The translations under genes and the position numbers were made by a program. From Microvirga flavescens (GTDB lineage: Bacteria; Pseudomonadota; Alphaproteobacteria; Rhizobiales; Beijerinckiaceae): a stretch of 64,000 nucleotides of DNA. The stretch is taken from positions 186,001 to 250,000 of the forward strand of contig NZ_QMKH01000005.1 of the NCBI RefSeq assembly GCF_003290125.1, given 5' to 3'. Shown in pieces: positions 26,811 through 35,972 of this stretch (positions within the stretch are counted from its first letter, which is position 1; each line of letters begins with the position of its first letter). Below the pieces are notes generated by a model that searched no databases, had not been told where the DNA came from, and saw only the letters and a list, made by a program, of their open reading frames with translations.

Positions 26811-27010
26811 CGTTGGTGCCCCGATGAACGGGGTGAAACGGGAACACGGTGCGGATGTTTCATCCAATTCCGTGGCTGCCCCCGCAACTGTAAGCGGCGA
26901 GCGGCGATCCTTCATGCCACTGATGCTCCAAGCGCGGCAAGCGCAAGAGCATACGGGAAGGCGGATCGCCGCAATGACCCGCGAGCCAGGAGACCGGCCT
27001 GCGTCGCCAT
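26811..27010 (+). ncRNA. Cobalamin (AdoCbl) riboswitch
   Basis: The plus strand has the conserved parts in order. GGTGAAACGGGAACACGGTG lies at about 26831-26850 and GTGGCTGCCCCCGCAACTGT at about 26872-26891. GCCACTG is at about 26916, and GGGAAGGC is followed by the B12-box CGCGAGCCAGGAGACCGGCC near 26980. It precedes btuB by about 40 bases. A GC-rich hairpin (CCGCC/GGCGG, about 27022-27038) lies just before the btuB ribosome-binding site and could be the expression platform. Confidence 0.93.
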
Positions 27011-27050
27011 TCACGCCATGTTCCGCCGGCGGGGCGGACAGGAGATCTCT

Positions 27051-29033
27051 ATGTTCAAGTCTTCGGCTCGCGCTCTCGCAGCGGGCGTTTCCCTGTGGGC
27101 CATCCAGTCCGGCATCGCCCACGCCCAATCCGGCAATTCCCAAAATCAACCCGCAACGCTCGATGAAATCGTCGTGACGGCAACGCGCACGCCTATCGAC
27201 ATCACCAAGTCGGGCAGCGCCATCTCCGTGATCACGGCGGAGGAGATCGCAAAGGAATCGCCGCGAAGCATCACCGAGGTGCTGCGCCGCGTGCCCGGCC
27301 TTTCGATAACGGAGACCGGCGGCGCCGGCGGTGTGACGACCGTTCGCATTCGCGGCGCGGAAGCGCGCCACACCCTCGTTCTCATCGACGGCGTGCGCGT
27401 GAACGATCCCTCCACCGCTGCGGGTGAATTCGACTTCGCCAATCTCGTCGCGACCGATATCGAGCGCATCGAGGTTCTGCGCGGGCCGCAATCCGCCCTT
27501 TATGGATCGGACGCCATCGGCGGCGTCATCAATGTCATCACCCGCAAGGGTGAAGGCGCGCCGCGCTTCACGTTAAGCGCGGAGGGAGGCTCCTACGGCA
27601 CCAAGGCGGCAAGGGCTGCTGTCTCCGGCAGCACGGAGCGCCTCTCCTATGCCTTCTCGCTGACCGGCTTCGATACGGCGGGCTTCTCGCGCTACGGCTA
27701 TCGCATCGGACGCATCGAAAACACCCGCCTCTGGCCGCTCGAGTCGGACAGCGCCCAGCGCCTCGGCGCATCGGGCCGCGTCGGCATCAAACTGACACCG
27801 GATGTCGAGCTCGAGTTCGGCGGTTATGCGAGCTACAACGGCGCGCAATACGACGCAGCGTTCGGTGACTTTCCCGACACGCCCTCGCAATCGCAGCAGC
27901 GGCTGTTCGAGGGTCATTCCCGCCTCACGGCCTATGCGTTCGACCGCGCCCTGCGGAACACGTTTACGGTGTCGGGTTCCCGCACCAACCGCAATTACCG
28001 CGACGTGAGCTATTTCGGCTTTCCGCTTTCAACGTCCTGGATGCGGAGCGGCTACACCGGCGACAGCATCGCGGCGGAATATCAGGGCGATCTCAATCTC
28101 AACACCTTCGGCCTTTTGACCTTCGGCGCGAAGATCGAACGCGACAGCCTCGTCTCGACCTCACGCGATGTTGTGCCGTTTCCGACACCGACCACGGAGA
28201 CAAACGACGTCGCGCAGACGACGCGCTCGCTCTTCGCCCAACATCAGATCACGGTTTTCGAGAACCTGCGGCTCACCTTCGGCGGGCGGCTGGATGATAT
28301 CGAGAACGGCGACAGCTTCGCCACCTGGCGCACCACGGCGGCCTATGATGTCGCCAACACCGGCATGACGTTGCGCGCGAGCCTCGGCACGGGCGCGAAG
28401 GCGCCGAGCCTGTTCCAGCAGTTCGACCCCAGCTACGGCACGCCGAACCTCGAGGCCGAGCGCTCGGTCGGCTTCGACATCGGCGTCGATCAGCGTTTGA
28501 TGAACGATCGGCTGACGCTCTCGGCGACCTTCTTCGCCAACCGTTTCCGCAACCTCATCGACTTCGCGTTCGATCCCGATACCTGCGCGCCGAACCAGGC
28601 CTTCGGCTGCTACCTCAACATCGCCCGCGCGCGCAGCACAGGTGTCGAGCTGTCGGCGGACATGGACATCGTGCCCTCCTTCCTTCGCATGAAGGCCGTT
28701 TACACTCACACAGACGCCTTCGACCGTGAAACCGATCAACGCCTTGCGCGCCGGCCCGCGGATGAGGGACGCCTCGGCCTGATCTTCACGCCGGCACAAG
28801 GGCTTTCCATCGAGCCGGCCATCATTTTCGTCGGCACGCGCTATTCGACGACGGGCCAGCAGGACAAGCTGCAGGCTTACGCGCGCTTCGATGTCTATGC
28901 CGACTACAAGATCAACGAGACGTTCAGCCTCTATGCGCGCGCCGAAAACCTGACGGATACCCGTTATCAGGATGTCTACAATTACGGCACGACAGGCCGC
29001 GCCTTCCATGCGGGCCTGCGCGCCACCTGGTAA
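27051..29033 (+). CDS. btuB: TonB-dependent cobalamin receptor BtuB
   Basis: BtuB imports corrinoids across the outer membrane using TonB energy. The 660-residue protein has a signal peptide ending at AHA (residue 25) and a TonB box LDEIVVTATR (38-47). The plug domain has SITEVLRRVPGLSITETGGA, VRIRGAEARHTLVLIDGVRV and YGSDAIGGVINVIT. The 22-strand barrel ends FHAGLRATW, with the required terminal aromatic residue. AGGAG stands 7 bases before the ATG at 27051. The upstream cobalamin riboswitch makes B12 the likely ligand. Confidence 0.94.
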   Translation: MFKSSARALAAGVSLWAIQSGIAHAQSGNSQNQPATLDEIVVTATRTPIDITKSGSAISVITAEEIAKESPRSITEVLRRVPGLSITETGGAGGVTTVRIRGAEARHTLVLIDGVRVNDPSTAAGEFDFANLVATDIERIEVLRGPQSALYGSDAIGGVINVITRKGEGAPRFTLSAEGGSYGTKAARAAVSGSTERLSYAFSLTGFDTAGFSRYGYRIGRIENTRLWPLESDSAQRLGASGRVGIKLTPDVELEFGGYASYNGAQYDAAFGDFPDTPSQSQQRLFEGHSRLTAYAFDRALRNTFTVSGSRTNRNYRDVSYFGFPLSTSWMRSGYTGDSIAAEYQGDLNLNTFGLLTFGAKIERDSLVSTSRDVVPFPTPTTETNDVAQTTRSLFAQHQITVFENLRLTFGGRLDDIENGDSFATWRTTAAYDVANTGMTLRASLGTGAKAPSLFQQFDPSYGTPNLEAERSVGFDIGVDQRLMNDRLTLSATFFANRFRNLIDFAFDPDTCAPNQAFGCYLNIARARSTGVELSADMDIVPSFLRMKAVYTHTDAFDRETDQRLARRPADEGRLGLIFTPAQGLSIEPAIIFVGTRYSTTGQQDKLQAYARFDVYADYKINETFSLYARAENLTDTRYQDVYNYGTTGRAFHAGLRATW

Positions 29034-29053
29034 ACCGGCCTCACAGAACTTTT

Positions 29054-29096
29054 AAAGGCGTCGCGGATACCGAAATATCCGCGGCGCCTTTTTTCG
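29054..29096 (+). terminator. Rho-independent terminator of btuB
   Basis: AAAGGCG-CGCGGATA pairs with TATCCGCG-CGCCTTT around a short loop (29054-29092), followed by TTTTTTCGTTTT. It lies 20 bases after the btuB stop. The rest of the gap to 29297 shows no recognisable element. Confidence 0.85.
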
Positions 29097-29297
29097 TTTT
29101 GGGGCAGATTTGCCGCGCGGCGCAACGCCTCACGTCGATGGGTGGCGGTTCGTCGCAACAGCACCTTTGCCATAGTTTCACACCCAAACCGGCCCATTCT
29201 GGACACATCCCGCCTCCAGGAAATCCCCCGAGTTGAAATCAAAACGGACCGCACACCCGCTTCGCGGCGACGCGGCCACCCTTGGGGATTCTTCCGC

Positions 29298-30482
29298 ATG
29301 ACTGTCGAACTGACGGCGTCTCACGACGCTTGCCAGGCCTCAGCCTATGCCGCATCGAACGGCACCGCTCTCTGGCTCCAAGCGCGTTTTCCGAAACGGC
29401 AGCACTCTCTCTCCCATCATCAAACACTCCTTCGGTTGACCGCGAGCATCGGCGTCAGCGTCATACTGACTTTCGCGACCGCTTCGTCCGCGAAAGCGCC
29501 TGCATCCCTCTTTCAGGAGAATGGCGGCGACATCGAAACCGTCGACGACACTTTTACAGCAGCACGTATCGCCCTGCGCGGCGGAATGGCTCTTGCTGAA
29601 CTCACCGCGAGAGCGGTCTCAATCGAACCCGCATCGGTTCACCTGGTGAAAGAACCCGATCCGCTGCAGAGCATCGCTCCTCCCACGCCCGCCGAAAACG
29701 ATGGCCTGCAAATGCAGATTATCCGCTCGAAAGCCCCGAACGGCATCGAGCGGACATCCTCCACCGATGCGGTATCGCGCGACGGGGAAACCTGCATTCA
29801 GTTCGAGGGGCGCTGTGTGCCGCGCTGGCTCGTGGATACGATTACCCGCGCCGCCGACAAAGTCGGTGTCGACCCTGTTTACATGATGGCGCTCGCCGAC
29901 AAGGAATCGAGCTTCATCCCCACCGCGAAGGCTGGAACATCATCAGCCACGGGGTTGTTTCAGTTCATCTCCTCCACATGGCTTCAGGCCATTCGCGAAT
30001 TCGGCCCTGCGCACGGACTGACGTTGCAGGCCGGCGCGATTCAACCCGCCGACGGCCAGCTTGCGATCGAGGACGATGCGATGCGCGAGCACATTCTCGG
30101 ATTGCGCAAGAACGCCTATATCGCCGCGCTCATGGCTGCAGAGATGACCAAGCGCGATCGCACCCTGATCGAAAGCAGGCTCGGTCGCCCCATCACTCGC
30201 TCGGAATTCTACTTTGCGCATTTCTTTGGCGTGGACAGCGCGAGCCGCTTCATGCGCCTCGTGGACAACAAGCCGAAGCAGAGCGCGCCGCGCGTGTTCC
30301 CAGCCGCCGCGAAAGCCAACCGCACGCTGTTCTTCAAGAAGGCCGGACGCAAGACGCGTCAGCTGACGCTCGCCGAAGTCTACGACAAGATCGACGGAAT
30401 GATCGACAGAAAGCTCGATGTCTACGAAGACGTGACATCACTCGCCCGGGAGCAAGAGCGGACGGTGGCCTCCGACATCTAG
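29298..30482 (+). CDS. Lytic transglycosylase (SLT-like) domain protein
   Basis: A 394-residue exported protein that probably cleaves peptidoglycan glycan strands. After about 35 polar residues a signal-like segment follows (LLRLTASIGVSVILTFATAS, ending near SAKA at residue 62). The catalytic domain begins near residue 178 with WLVDTITRAADKVGVDPVYM. Glu203 in ADKESSFIPTAKAG is the likely catalytic acid, followed by SSATGLFQFISSTWLQAIRE, the GLxQF signature. The region SRFMRLVDNKPKQSAPRVFP may help in cell-wall binding. The start at 29298 is less certain, since the frame is open to 29142 and the ribosome-binding site is weak. Confidence 0.85.
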   Translation: MTVELTASHDACQASAYAASNGTALWLQARFPKRQHSLSHHQTLLRLTASIGVSVILTFATASSAKAPASLFQENGGDIETVDDTFTAARIALRGGMALAELTARAVSIEPASVHLVKEPDPLQSIAPPTPAENDGLQMQIIRSKAPNGIERTSSTDAVSRDGETCIQFEGRCVPRWLVDTITRAADKVGVDPVYMMALADKESSFIPTAKAGTSSATGLFQFISSTWLQAIREFGPAHGLTLQAGAIQPADGQLAIEDDAMREHILGLRKNAYIAALMAAEMTKRDRTLIESRLGRPITRSEFYFAHFFGVDSASRFMRLVDNKPKQSAPRVFPAAAKANRTLFFKKAGRKTRQLTLAEVYDKIDGMIDRKLDVYEDVTSLAREQERTVASDI

Positions 30483-30526
30483 AGTGCGATACTAAAAACG
30501 AGGGCTTGCCTGCCGGATTCGTATGA

Positions 30527-31801
30527 TCATTCGGCTTTGGCCTCTTCCGGCTTCTTCTCCTCCGCATCGGCATCCGGCTGACTTTCCGCGCGCGTGCTCA
30601 GACCCGCCGTCGCGGGACTGATCGGAGCGATATCGACGAAACCGCCCTTCCGTGCCGGACGGCTTTGAATGCGAATGCGGATCGCGATGAAGACCGTCAG
30701 GATGGACATGACGACGGCGGAGTAAATAAAGAGCCCGCCCGGACCGAGCCGATCCATCGCGAACGCGCCGAGAAGCGGACCGATGGTCACGCCCGCCGCC
30801 CAGGAGAACAGGAGGCTGCTCACCGTCGAAATGATCTGATCCGGCTCCACAAGATCGCAGGCATGGGCCGCGCAGACGGAGTAGATGCAGAGCGCGAGGC
30901 CACCCCAGGCCGCGAAGGTGAAGATGATCAGGCCGGGCGGCGCATAGATGCTGGCGAAAAGAATGAGCAGCGAGAGCAGCGTGGTGCCCGCGGCCAGTCC
31001 GCCGATCACGTAACGCCGGTCGAAGCGGTCGGAAATCCAGCCCATCGGCCACTGCAGCAACAGGCTGCCGGCCTGCAACGCGAAGAGAAGCGCCGCGGCC
31101 TGGTCCTGACTGAGGCCGATGCTCGTGCCGAAGACCGGCGTGATGGCGATCACCGGGCCGTTGGCGAGGCCGACGACGAAGGCGCCGACGATGGCGGACG
31201 GCGCAACGGCGAAAAGCCCCTTGATCTTGACCTTGACGCCAAGCGGTGGAGGCGGCTCCTCGGTGCGCGTTGCGGAAATAGGCAGGAGCGACAGGCACAT
31301 CATGGCGGCGACCATCATGAACAGGCCATCGCTCCGGATGTCACCAAGGCCGATGCCGAGCGGCGACAGCATCAGGGCGATCTTCGTCGCAACCATGTAG
31401 ATCGACAACGTACGCCCGCGATGGCTGCTGGTTGCGCGCGCGCTGATCCAGCCATCCGTGACAGTAAAGATGCAGGCGAGCGTCGCGCCATTGAGCATTC
31501 GTAAGACAACCCACGCGCCGGTCGAGTTCGCCTGCGTCATCGCGAGAATGAGAACCGCGGCCAGTGCGGCAAGGCTGGCAAAGGCCCGGATGTAGCCGAT
31601 GCGCCGGATGAATGCGGGAGCCACGAAGCAGCCGGTCGAAAACCCGAGACCGTAGCCCGCCGCCACAAGGCCGATGGACGAAATGGACAAGCCCTCCGCC
31701 TGCATGCGCAGCGGCAGCAGCGCCTGCAGAAGGCCATTTCCCGCCTGCAGCAACGTCGTTGCGACGGTAATCGTCCAGATAAGGGAGAGAGATGAGCCCA
31801 A
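30527..31801 (-). CDS. MFS transporter (YcaD-like)
   Basis: A 424-residue major facilitator protein with 12 predicted membrane helices in two halves. The N-half includes IWTITVATTLLQAGNGLLQA and GLGFSTGCFVAPAFIRRIGY, the MFS loop-2 region. The central loop follows RTEEPPPPLGVKVKIKGLFA. The C-half includes LLQWPMGWISDRFDRRYVIG, the second A-motif-like loop (GxxSDRxxRR). The C-tail is long, acidic and soluble (ADAEEKKPEEAKAE). The substrate cannot be inferred; YcaD-type carriers are poorly characterised. It is monocistronic. Confidence 0.87.
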   Translation of the reverse strand: MGSSLSLIWTITVATTLLQAGNGLLQALLPLRMQAEGLSISSIGLVAAGYGLGFSTGCFVAPAFIRRIGYIRAFASLAALAAVLILAMTQANSTGAWVVLRMLNGATLACIFTVTDGWISARATSSHRGRTLSIYMVATKIALMLSPLGIGLGDIRSDGLFMMVAAMMCLSLLPISATRTEEPPPPLGVKVKIKGLFAVAPSAIVGAFVVGLANGPVIAITPVFGTSIGLSQDQAAALLFALQAGSLLLQWPMGWISDRFDRRYVIGGLAAGTTLLSLLILFASIYAPPGLIIFTFAAWGGLALCIYSVCAAHACDLVEPDQIISTVSSLLFSWAAGVTIGPLLGAFAMDRLGPGGLFIYSAVVMSILTVFIAIRIRIQSRPARKGGFVDIAPISPATAGLSTRAESQPDADAEEKKPEEAKAE

Positions 31802-31873
31802 GATGGAATACGAAGAAAGAATCGTCGGGAGCGCCGGTCCCGATCATAGAGACGGCAGATAGCCAGATAGATC

Positions 31874-31901
31874 AAGAGCCGCGGCGAGGCCCGCGGCTCT
31901 T
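31874..31901 (-). terminator. Terminator-like hairpin after the small gene at 31947
   Basis: AAGAGCCGCGG pairs perfectly with CCGCGGCTCTT around a 6-base loop. It lies between the small-protein gene and the MFS gene start. A T-run follows only on the plus strand, so its direction is not certain. Confidence 0.5.
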
Positions 31902-31946
31902 TTCAGGTTGATGGCAGAAACGAACGGAAAATCGTGGGTCGCACGG

Positions 31947-32204
31947 TTAAGGCGCGCAGTCGCGCCATGCTTTCCTGTCGGCGGAACCACGCGAGAAGCT
32001 TGAGAACAGATAATACCCGTTGAAGCGCACCCCGGTTTCGGCGGCCTTGGAATCGAAGCCGAACGGCACGCCGCGCATGGAATCGACGCGGCCTTCGAAA
32101 GCCCAGTGAGGCTCGGCCAGGAACCGAGGCACCGTGCGCGCCTCGGGCACGGCGCAAACCAGACCGTCAGGCCATTTGCTTCGGAAAAGGTTGTAGGAAT
32201 CCAT
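31947..32204 (-). CDS. Conserved small hypothetical protein (85 aa)
   Basis: An 85-residue soluble protein beginning MDSYNLFRSKWPDGLVCAVP and containing FLAEPHWAFEGRVDS, then GFDSKAAETGVRFNGYYLF. GGGAG stands 7 bases before the ATG at 32204, which favours this start over the longer frame to 32254. Similar small proteins starting YNLFR with a CAVPE motif are, as I recall, widespread in Rhizobiales with no known function. It is flanked by a hairpin downstream, and the 32205-32380 gap upstream holds the promoters of this gene and of ggt. Confidence 0.7.
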   Translation of the reverse strand: MDSYNLFRSKWPDGLVCAVPEARTVPRFLAEPHWAFEGRVDSMRGVPFGFDSKAAETGVRFNGYYLFSSFSRGSADRKAWRDCAP

Positions 32205-32380
32205 GACACTTCTCCCTGGCTATTCTTCTTATACGAAAGAACTAGAGGCAACACATGGCAAGAGTGTGACCCCGCAGCGCAAAGGTTGAGGCGGGATGGC
32301 GCAGGGGCGGCTCTCCTGATTAGGATAATGCGCCAGCCGGTTCAGGCTTGCCGAAATCATTTACATGAGGGTCCGCCAAG

Positions 32381-34135
32381 ATGAGCATTCAGCAATCCGG
32401 AACGAGCCCATTGTGGCTCAGTCTCATGACAATCTTTTGTCTGTCCGCGCCCCAGGCGTCGGCGCAGACCCTCGCCCCCGCGCCGGAAGCGCCGACGGGG
32501 CGAACGACCAAGCCTTTCGTCACGACGACGCAGGACATGGTGGCCGCCGCCAATCCTCTCGCGGCGCAGGCCGGGCGCGAGATCCTCGCCGCCGGCGGCA
32601 GCGCCGCCGATGCGGCCGTGGCAGTGCAACTCGTGCTCAACCTTGTCGAACCGCAAAGCTCCGGCATCGGCGGCGGCGCGTTCATGGTGTTCTGGGACGG
32701 CACGACCATGACGACCCTCGACGGACGTGAGAAGGCTCCGGCTGCGGCCAAGCCTGAGCGCTTTCTCGGGCAAGACGGCAAGCCGATGAAGTTCTACGAC
32801 GCCGTCGTCGGCGGACGCTCGGTCGGTGTTCCCGGAACGGTGAGGCTTCTGGAGGCTGCGCACAAGCGCTGGGGCAAGTTGCCGTGGAAGCAGGTGATCG
32901 AGCCCGCCGCGCGCCTTGCCGAAGAAGGCTTCACCATCTCGCCGCGCCTCAACGGGCTTCTGACCCAGGAGAAATATCTCCAGAACGACCCGACGGCCCG
33001 CGCCTATTTCTATGATGCCGACGGCAAGCCCAAGGCTGTCGGCACCGTTCTCCAGAACCCGGCCTTCGCGCGCACGCTGCGGACGCTCGCCGAGAACGGC
33101 GCGGATGCATTCTACTCCGGCGAGATCGCCGGCGACATCGTGACGACCGTCACCGGACACGCCACCAACCCGGGCGACATCACGCTGGAGGATCTCAAGG
33201 CCTACAAGGTCGAGGAACGCCCTGCGGTCTGCGGCCCCTACCGCACCTATAAGATCTGCGGCATGGGCCCGCCGAGCTCCGGGCAGATTGCGGTGCAGCA
33301 GATCCTCGGCATTATCGAGGGCCAGGACATGGCATCCCTGAAGCCGGGCCCCGAAGCCGCGCATTGGATCGCGGAAGCCGGTCGCCTCGCCTTCGCCGAT
33401 CGCGCGCTCTATGTCGCCGATCCGGATTTCCTGAGCGTGCCGACCAAGGGCCTGACCGATGGCGGGTACATCAAGAGCCGCGCCGCCCTCATCGACCCTG
33501 CAAAGTCGATGGGTAAAGCCAAGCCTGGCGACCCGCCCTTCCAGAAAACCTTCCTCTGGGGCGCGTCCGACGGCATCGAATTCGGCACGAGCCACATGTC
33601 GATCGTCGACAGGAACGGCAACGCCGTGTCCATGACGACGACCATCGAGGACGGGTTCGGCGCACGGCTCATGACGAAGAGCGGATTTTTGCTCAACAAC
33701 GAGCTGACCGACTTCTCCTTCGCGCCGCTGGAGGACGGCAAGCCCGTGGCGAACCGGGTCGAGGCTGGCAAACGCCCCCGCAGCTCCATGGCCCCGACCA
33801 TCGTGCTCGACGGCAACGGCAAGCTTTACGCGGTGGTCGGCTCTCCGGGCGGCAGCCTCATCATCAACTACGTGGCCAAGACGCTGGTCGGCCTTCTGGA
33901 CTGGAAGCTCGATCCGCAGGTCGCCGTCGATCTGCCGAATTTCGGCAGCCGCAACGGCCCGACGGAGCTTGAGGCTGGAACCGAAGCGGAGGCCTGGAAA
34001 GCGGGGCTTGAAGCGAAGGGCCACGAGGTCAAGCTGATCGACCAGAATTCCGGCATCCACGCCATCGTCGTCACCCCGGGCGGGCTCATCGGCGGCGCGG
34101 ATAGCCGCCGCGAAGGGGTTGCCATCGGCAACTAA
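32381..34135 (+). CDS. ggt: Gamma-glutamyltransferase
   Basis: This periplasmic N-terminal nucleophile hydrolase cleaves gamma-glutamyl bonds of glutathione and related compounds. It matures by self-cleavage into large and small subunits. A signal peptide ([19 protein letters not shown]) ends near residue 29. The large subunit has [20 protein letters not shown] and [11 protein letters not shown], with the gamma-glutamyl-binding Arg. The cleavage site and catalytic Thr lie in [20 protein letters not shown] near residue 406. The small subunit has [14 protein letters not shown] and [13 protein letters not shown], then GSPGGSLI. At 584 residues the length is normal. Confidence 0.95.
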   Translation: MSIQQSGTSPLWLSLMTIFCLSAPQASAQTLAPAPEAPTGRTTKPFVTTTQDMVAAANPLAAQAGREILAAGGSAADAAVAVQLVLNLVEPQSSGIGGGAFMVFWDGTTMTTLDGREKAPAAAKPERFLGQDGKPMKFYDAVVGGRSVGVPGTVRLLEAAHKRWGKLPWKQVIEPAARLAEEGFTISPRLNGLLTQEKYLQNDPTARAYFYDADGKPKAVGTVLQNPAFARTLRTLAENGADAFYSGEIAGDIVTTVTGHATNPGDITLEDLKAYKVEERPAVCGPYRTYKICGMGPPSSGQIAVQQILGIIEGQDMASLKPGPEAAHWIAEAGRLAFADRALYVADPDFLSVPTKGLTDGGYIKSRAALIDPAKSMGKAKPGDPPFQKTFLWGASDGIEFGTSHMSIVDRNGNAVSMTTTIEDGFGARLMTKSGFLLNNELTDFSFAPLEDGKPVANRVEAGKRPRSSMAPTIVLDGNGKLYAVVGSPGGSLIINYVAKTLVGLLDWKLDPQVAVDLPNFGSRNGPTELEAGTEAEAWKAGLEAKGHEVKLIDQNSGIHAIVVTPGGLIGGADSRREGVAIGN

Positions 34136-34148
34136 GACGAGCATCAAG

Positions 34149-34177
34149 CAATCCCCGTGGCAGCACGGGGATTGTTT
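34149..34177 (+). terminator. Terminator of ggt
   Basis: CAATCCCCGTG pairs perfectly with CACGGGGATTG around a 4-base loop, followed by TTT. It starts 14 bases after the ggt stop. Confidence 0.75.
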
Positions 34178-34220
34178 CCAGAGGCCGATCCACGATCAGC
34201 CTCTGTTTCCTTTATTTGCC

Positions 34221-34265
34221 GCATGATCCGGGCGAACAACCGGTGCCCACTTGTTCTGATCATGC
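34221..34265. repeat. 45-bp palindromic repeat, copy C, just before rmlB
   Basis: It matches the element at 6031-6075 except at two adjacent central bases and shares its left flank (CCTTTATTT-GCC). It ends 19 bases before the rmlB start, so it would be part of the rmlB leader or promoter region. Confidence 0.85.
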
Positions 34266-34284
34266 TTTGGGGAACTATCGAGAG

Positions 34285-35346
34285 ATGTCGAAAAGATTTC
34301 TGGTCACGGGTGGCGCGGGTTTCATCGGTTCCGCCGTCGCGCGCATGCTGGTTCGCGAGACGCCCCATCAGGTGCTGGTGGTGGACAAGCTCACCTATGC
34401 CGGCAACCTCGACTCCCTGAAGCCGGTCGCCAACAGCCCGCGCTACAGGTTCGAGCAGGCGGACGTCGCCGATCTCGACCGCATGCGCGCGCTGGTCGAG
34501 GCCTATGAGCCCGATGTGGTGATGCATCTTGCAGCGGAAAGCCATGTGGACCGCTCCATCGACGGGCCGGGTGAATTCGTCCAGACCAACGTCGTCGGCA
34601 CCTTCGCGCTGCTTCAGGCCGCCCTCGGCTACTGGCGGGGCCTCTCGCCGGAGCGGCAGGCCGCCTTCCGCTTTCACCACATTTCGACGGATGAAGTATT
34701 CGGCTCGCTTGGGGAGGAAGGCTTCTTCCACGAGGAATATCCCTATCAGCCGACCTCGCCCTATTCCGCCTCCAAGGCGGCGTCCGATCATTTCGTGCGG
34801 GCCTGGCATCACACTTACGGATTGCCGACCGTCGTCACCAATTGTTCGAACAATTACGGGCCCTATCACTTCCCGGAAAAGCTCATTCCGCTGATCATCC
34901 TCAACGCCCTCGAGGGGAAGCCCCTGCCCGTCTACGGCAAGGGCGAGAACGTGCGCGACTGGCTTTTCGTGGACGACCACGCGCGCGCCCTGATCCTCGC
35001 GGCGGAATGCGGCGAGCCCGGCGCGACCTATGCCATCGGCGGGCATAACGAGCGCAAGAACATCGATGTGGTGCGCGGGATCTGCGCCCTCATCGACGAA
35101 CTCGCCCCCAATGCCGCCATCGGCCCGCGCGAGGCCCTGATCTCGTTCGTGACGGACCGGCCCGGGCACGACCTGCGCTATGCCATCGACGCCTCGAAGA
35201 TCGAGCGGGAACTCGGCTGGCGGCCTGCGGAAACCTTCGAGACGGGGCTGCGCAAGACCGTGGAATGGTACCTTGAAAACCGTGACTGGTGGGAGCGGGT
35301 GCGCTCCGGCGTTTACCGCGGCGAGCGGCTTGGGATTGTGGCCTAG
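34285..35346 (+). CDS. rmlB: dTDP-glucose 4,6-dehydratase
   Basis: RmlB makes dTDP-4-keto-6-deoxyglucose in the second step of dTDP-L-rhamnose synthesis. The extended short-chain dehydrogenase fold is clear. It shows the NAD-binding [18 protein letters not shown] at the start, [34 protein letters not shown], the [10 protein letters not shown] catalytic Tyr/Lys and [23 protein letters not shown] 34285 begins at the usual family start ([10 protein letters not shown]). The frame extends upstream through the palindromic repeat, but that extension is not plausible. It is the first gene of rmlBCDA. Gene name alternative: rfbB. Confidence 0.95.
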   Translation: MSKRFLVTGGAGFIGSAVARMLVRETPHQVLVVDKLTYAGNLDSLKPVANSPRYRFEQADVADLDRMRALVEAYEPDVVMHLAAESHVDRSIDGPGEFVQTNVVGTFALLQAALGYWRGLSPERQAAFRFHHISTDEVFGSLGEEGFFHEEYPYQPTSPYSASKAASDHFVRAWHHTYGLPTVVTNCSNNYGPYHFPEKLIPLIILNALEGKPLPVYGKGENVRDWLFVDDHARALILAAECGEPGATYAIGGHNERKNIDVVRGICALIDELAPNAAIGPREALISFVTDRPGHDLRYAIDASKIERELGWRPAETFETGLRKTVEWYLENRDWWERVRSGVYRGERLGIVA

Positions 35347-35405
35347 GCGCGATCTATGGCAGTGAGAGGCTATATTCTCACGTTCGATAAAAGAGGTTTG
35401 AAGGC

Positions 35406-35963
35406 GTGATTGAGGTCGAACCGACTGCGCTGCCCGAGGTCAAGCTGATCCGCACCAAGGCGTTTGCGGATTCGCGCGGGTTCTTCACCGAGACCTATAA
35501 CCGGCAGGCCTTCGCCGCCGCCGGGATCATGGACGACTTCGTCCAGGACAACTTCTCCCTCTCGGTGGAACCGGGTACGGTTCGCGGGCTGCATTTCCAA
35601 TCCGCCCCCTTCGAACTCGCCAAGCTGATGCGGGTGGGGCGCGGACGCATTCTCGATGTCGCCGTGGACCTGCGCCGCTCCTCGCCGACCTATGGCCGCC
35701 ATGTGGCCGTGGAGCTTTCCGCCGAGAACCGGCTGCAGCTGCTCGTGCCCATCGGCTTCGCGCACGGGTTCTGCACCCTCGAGCCGAATTGCGAGGTTCA
35801 CTACAAGGTCACCGCGCATTATTCCCCCGCGCACGACCTTGGTCTCGCCTGGGACGATCCTGCGCTCGGCATCGACTGGCCGGTTTCACCCGAGCGCGCC
35901 GTGTTGTCGGACAAGGACACGAAGCATCCGCGCCTTGCCGATCTTCCGGCTTACTTTCCATGA
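35406..35963 (+). CDS. rmlC: dTDP-4-dehydrorhamnose 3,5-epimerase
   Basis: RmlC epimerises the 4-keto sugar at C3 and C5. The 185-residue cupin has the family motifs SRGFFTETYNRQAFAAAG and FVQDNFSLSVEPGTVRGLHF (active-site His), then GRGRILDVAVDLRRSSPTYG, VPIGFAHGFCTLEPNCEVHY with the second His/Tyr region, and DDPALGIDWP. The start is GTG at 35406 with AGAGG about 9 bases upstream. The gap of 59 bases to rmlB and 9 bases to rmlD indicates one operon. Confidence 0.95.
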   Translation: MIEVEPTALPEVKLIRTKAFADSRGFFTETYNRQAFAAAGIMDDFVQDNFSLSVEPGTVRGLHFQSAPFELAKLMRVGRGRILDVAVDLRRSSPTYGRHVAVELSAENRLQLLVPIGFAHGFCTLEPNCEVHYKVTAHYSPAHDLGLAWDDPALGIDWPVSPERAVLSDKDTKHPRLADLPAYFP

Positions 35964-35972
35964 GCTGAGGCG

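Noticed and set aside
26793-27491. Minus-strand frame covering the cobalamin riboswitch and the btuB start
   Set aside because: The riboswitch and btuB plug domain explain the conserved sequence; the frame has shadow-type composition.
32357-34147. Open frame of 596 codons on the minus strand
   Set aside because: Antisense shadow of ggt.
34216-34284. N-terminal extension of RmlB through the palindromic repeat
   Set aside because: The added residues come from the repeat and the protein would start unlike any RmlB; ATG 34285 fits the family.
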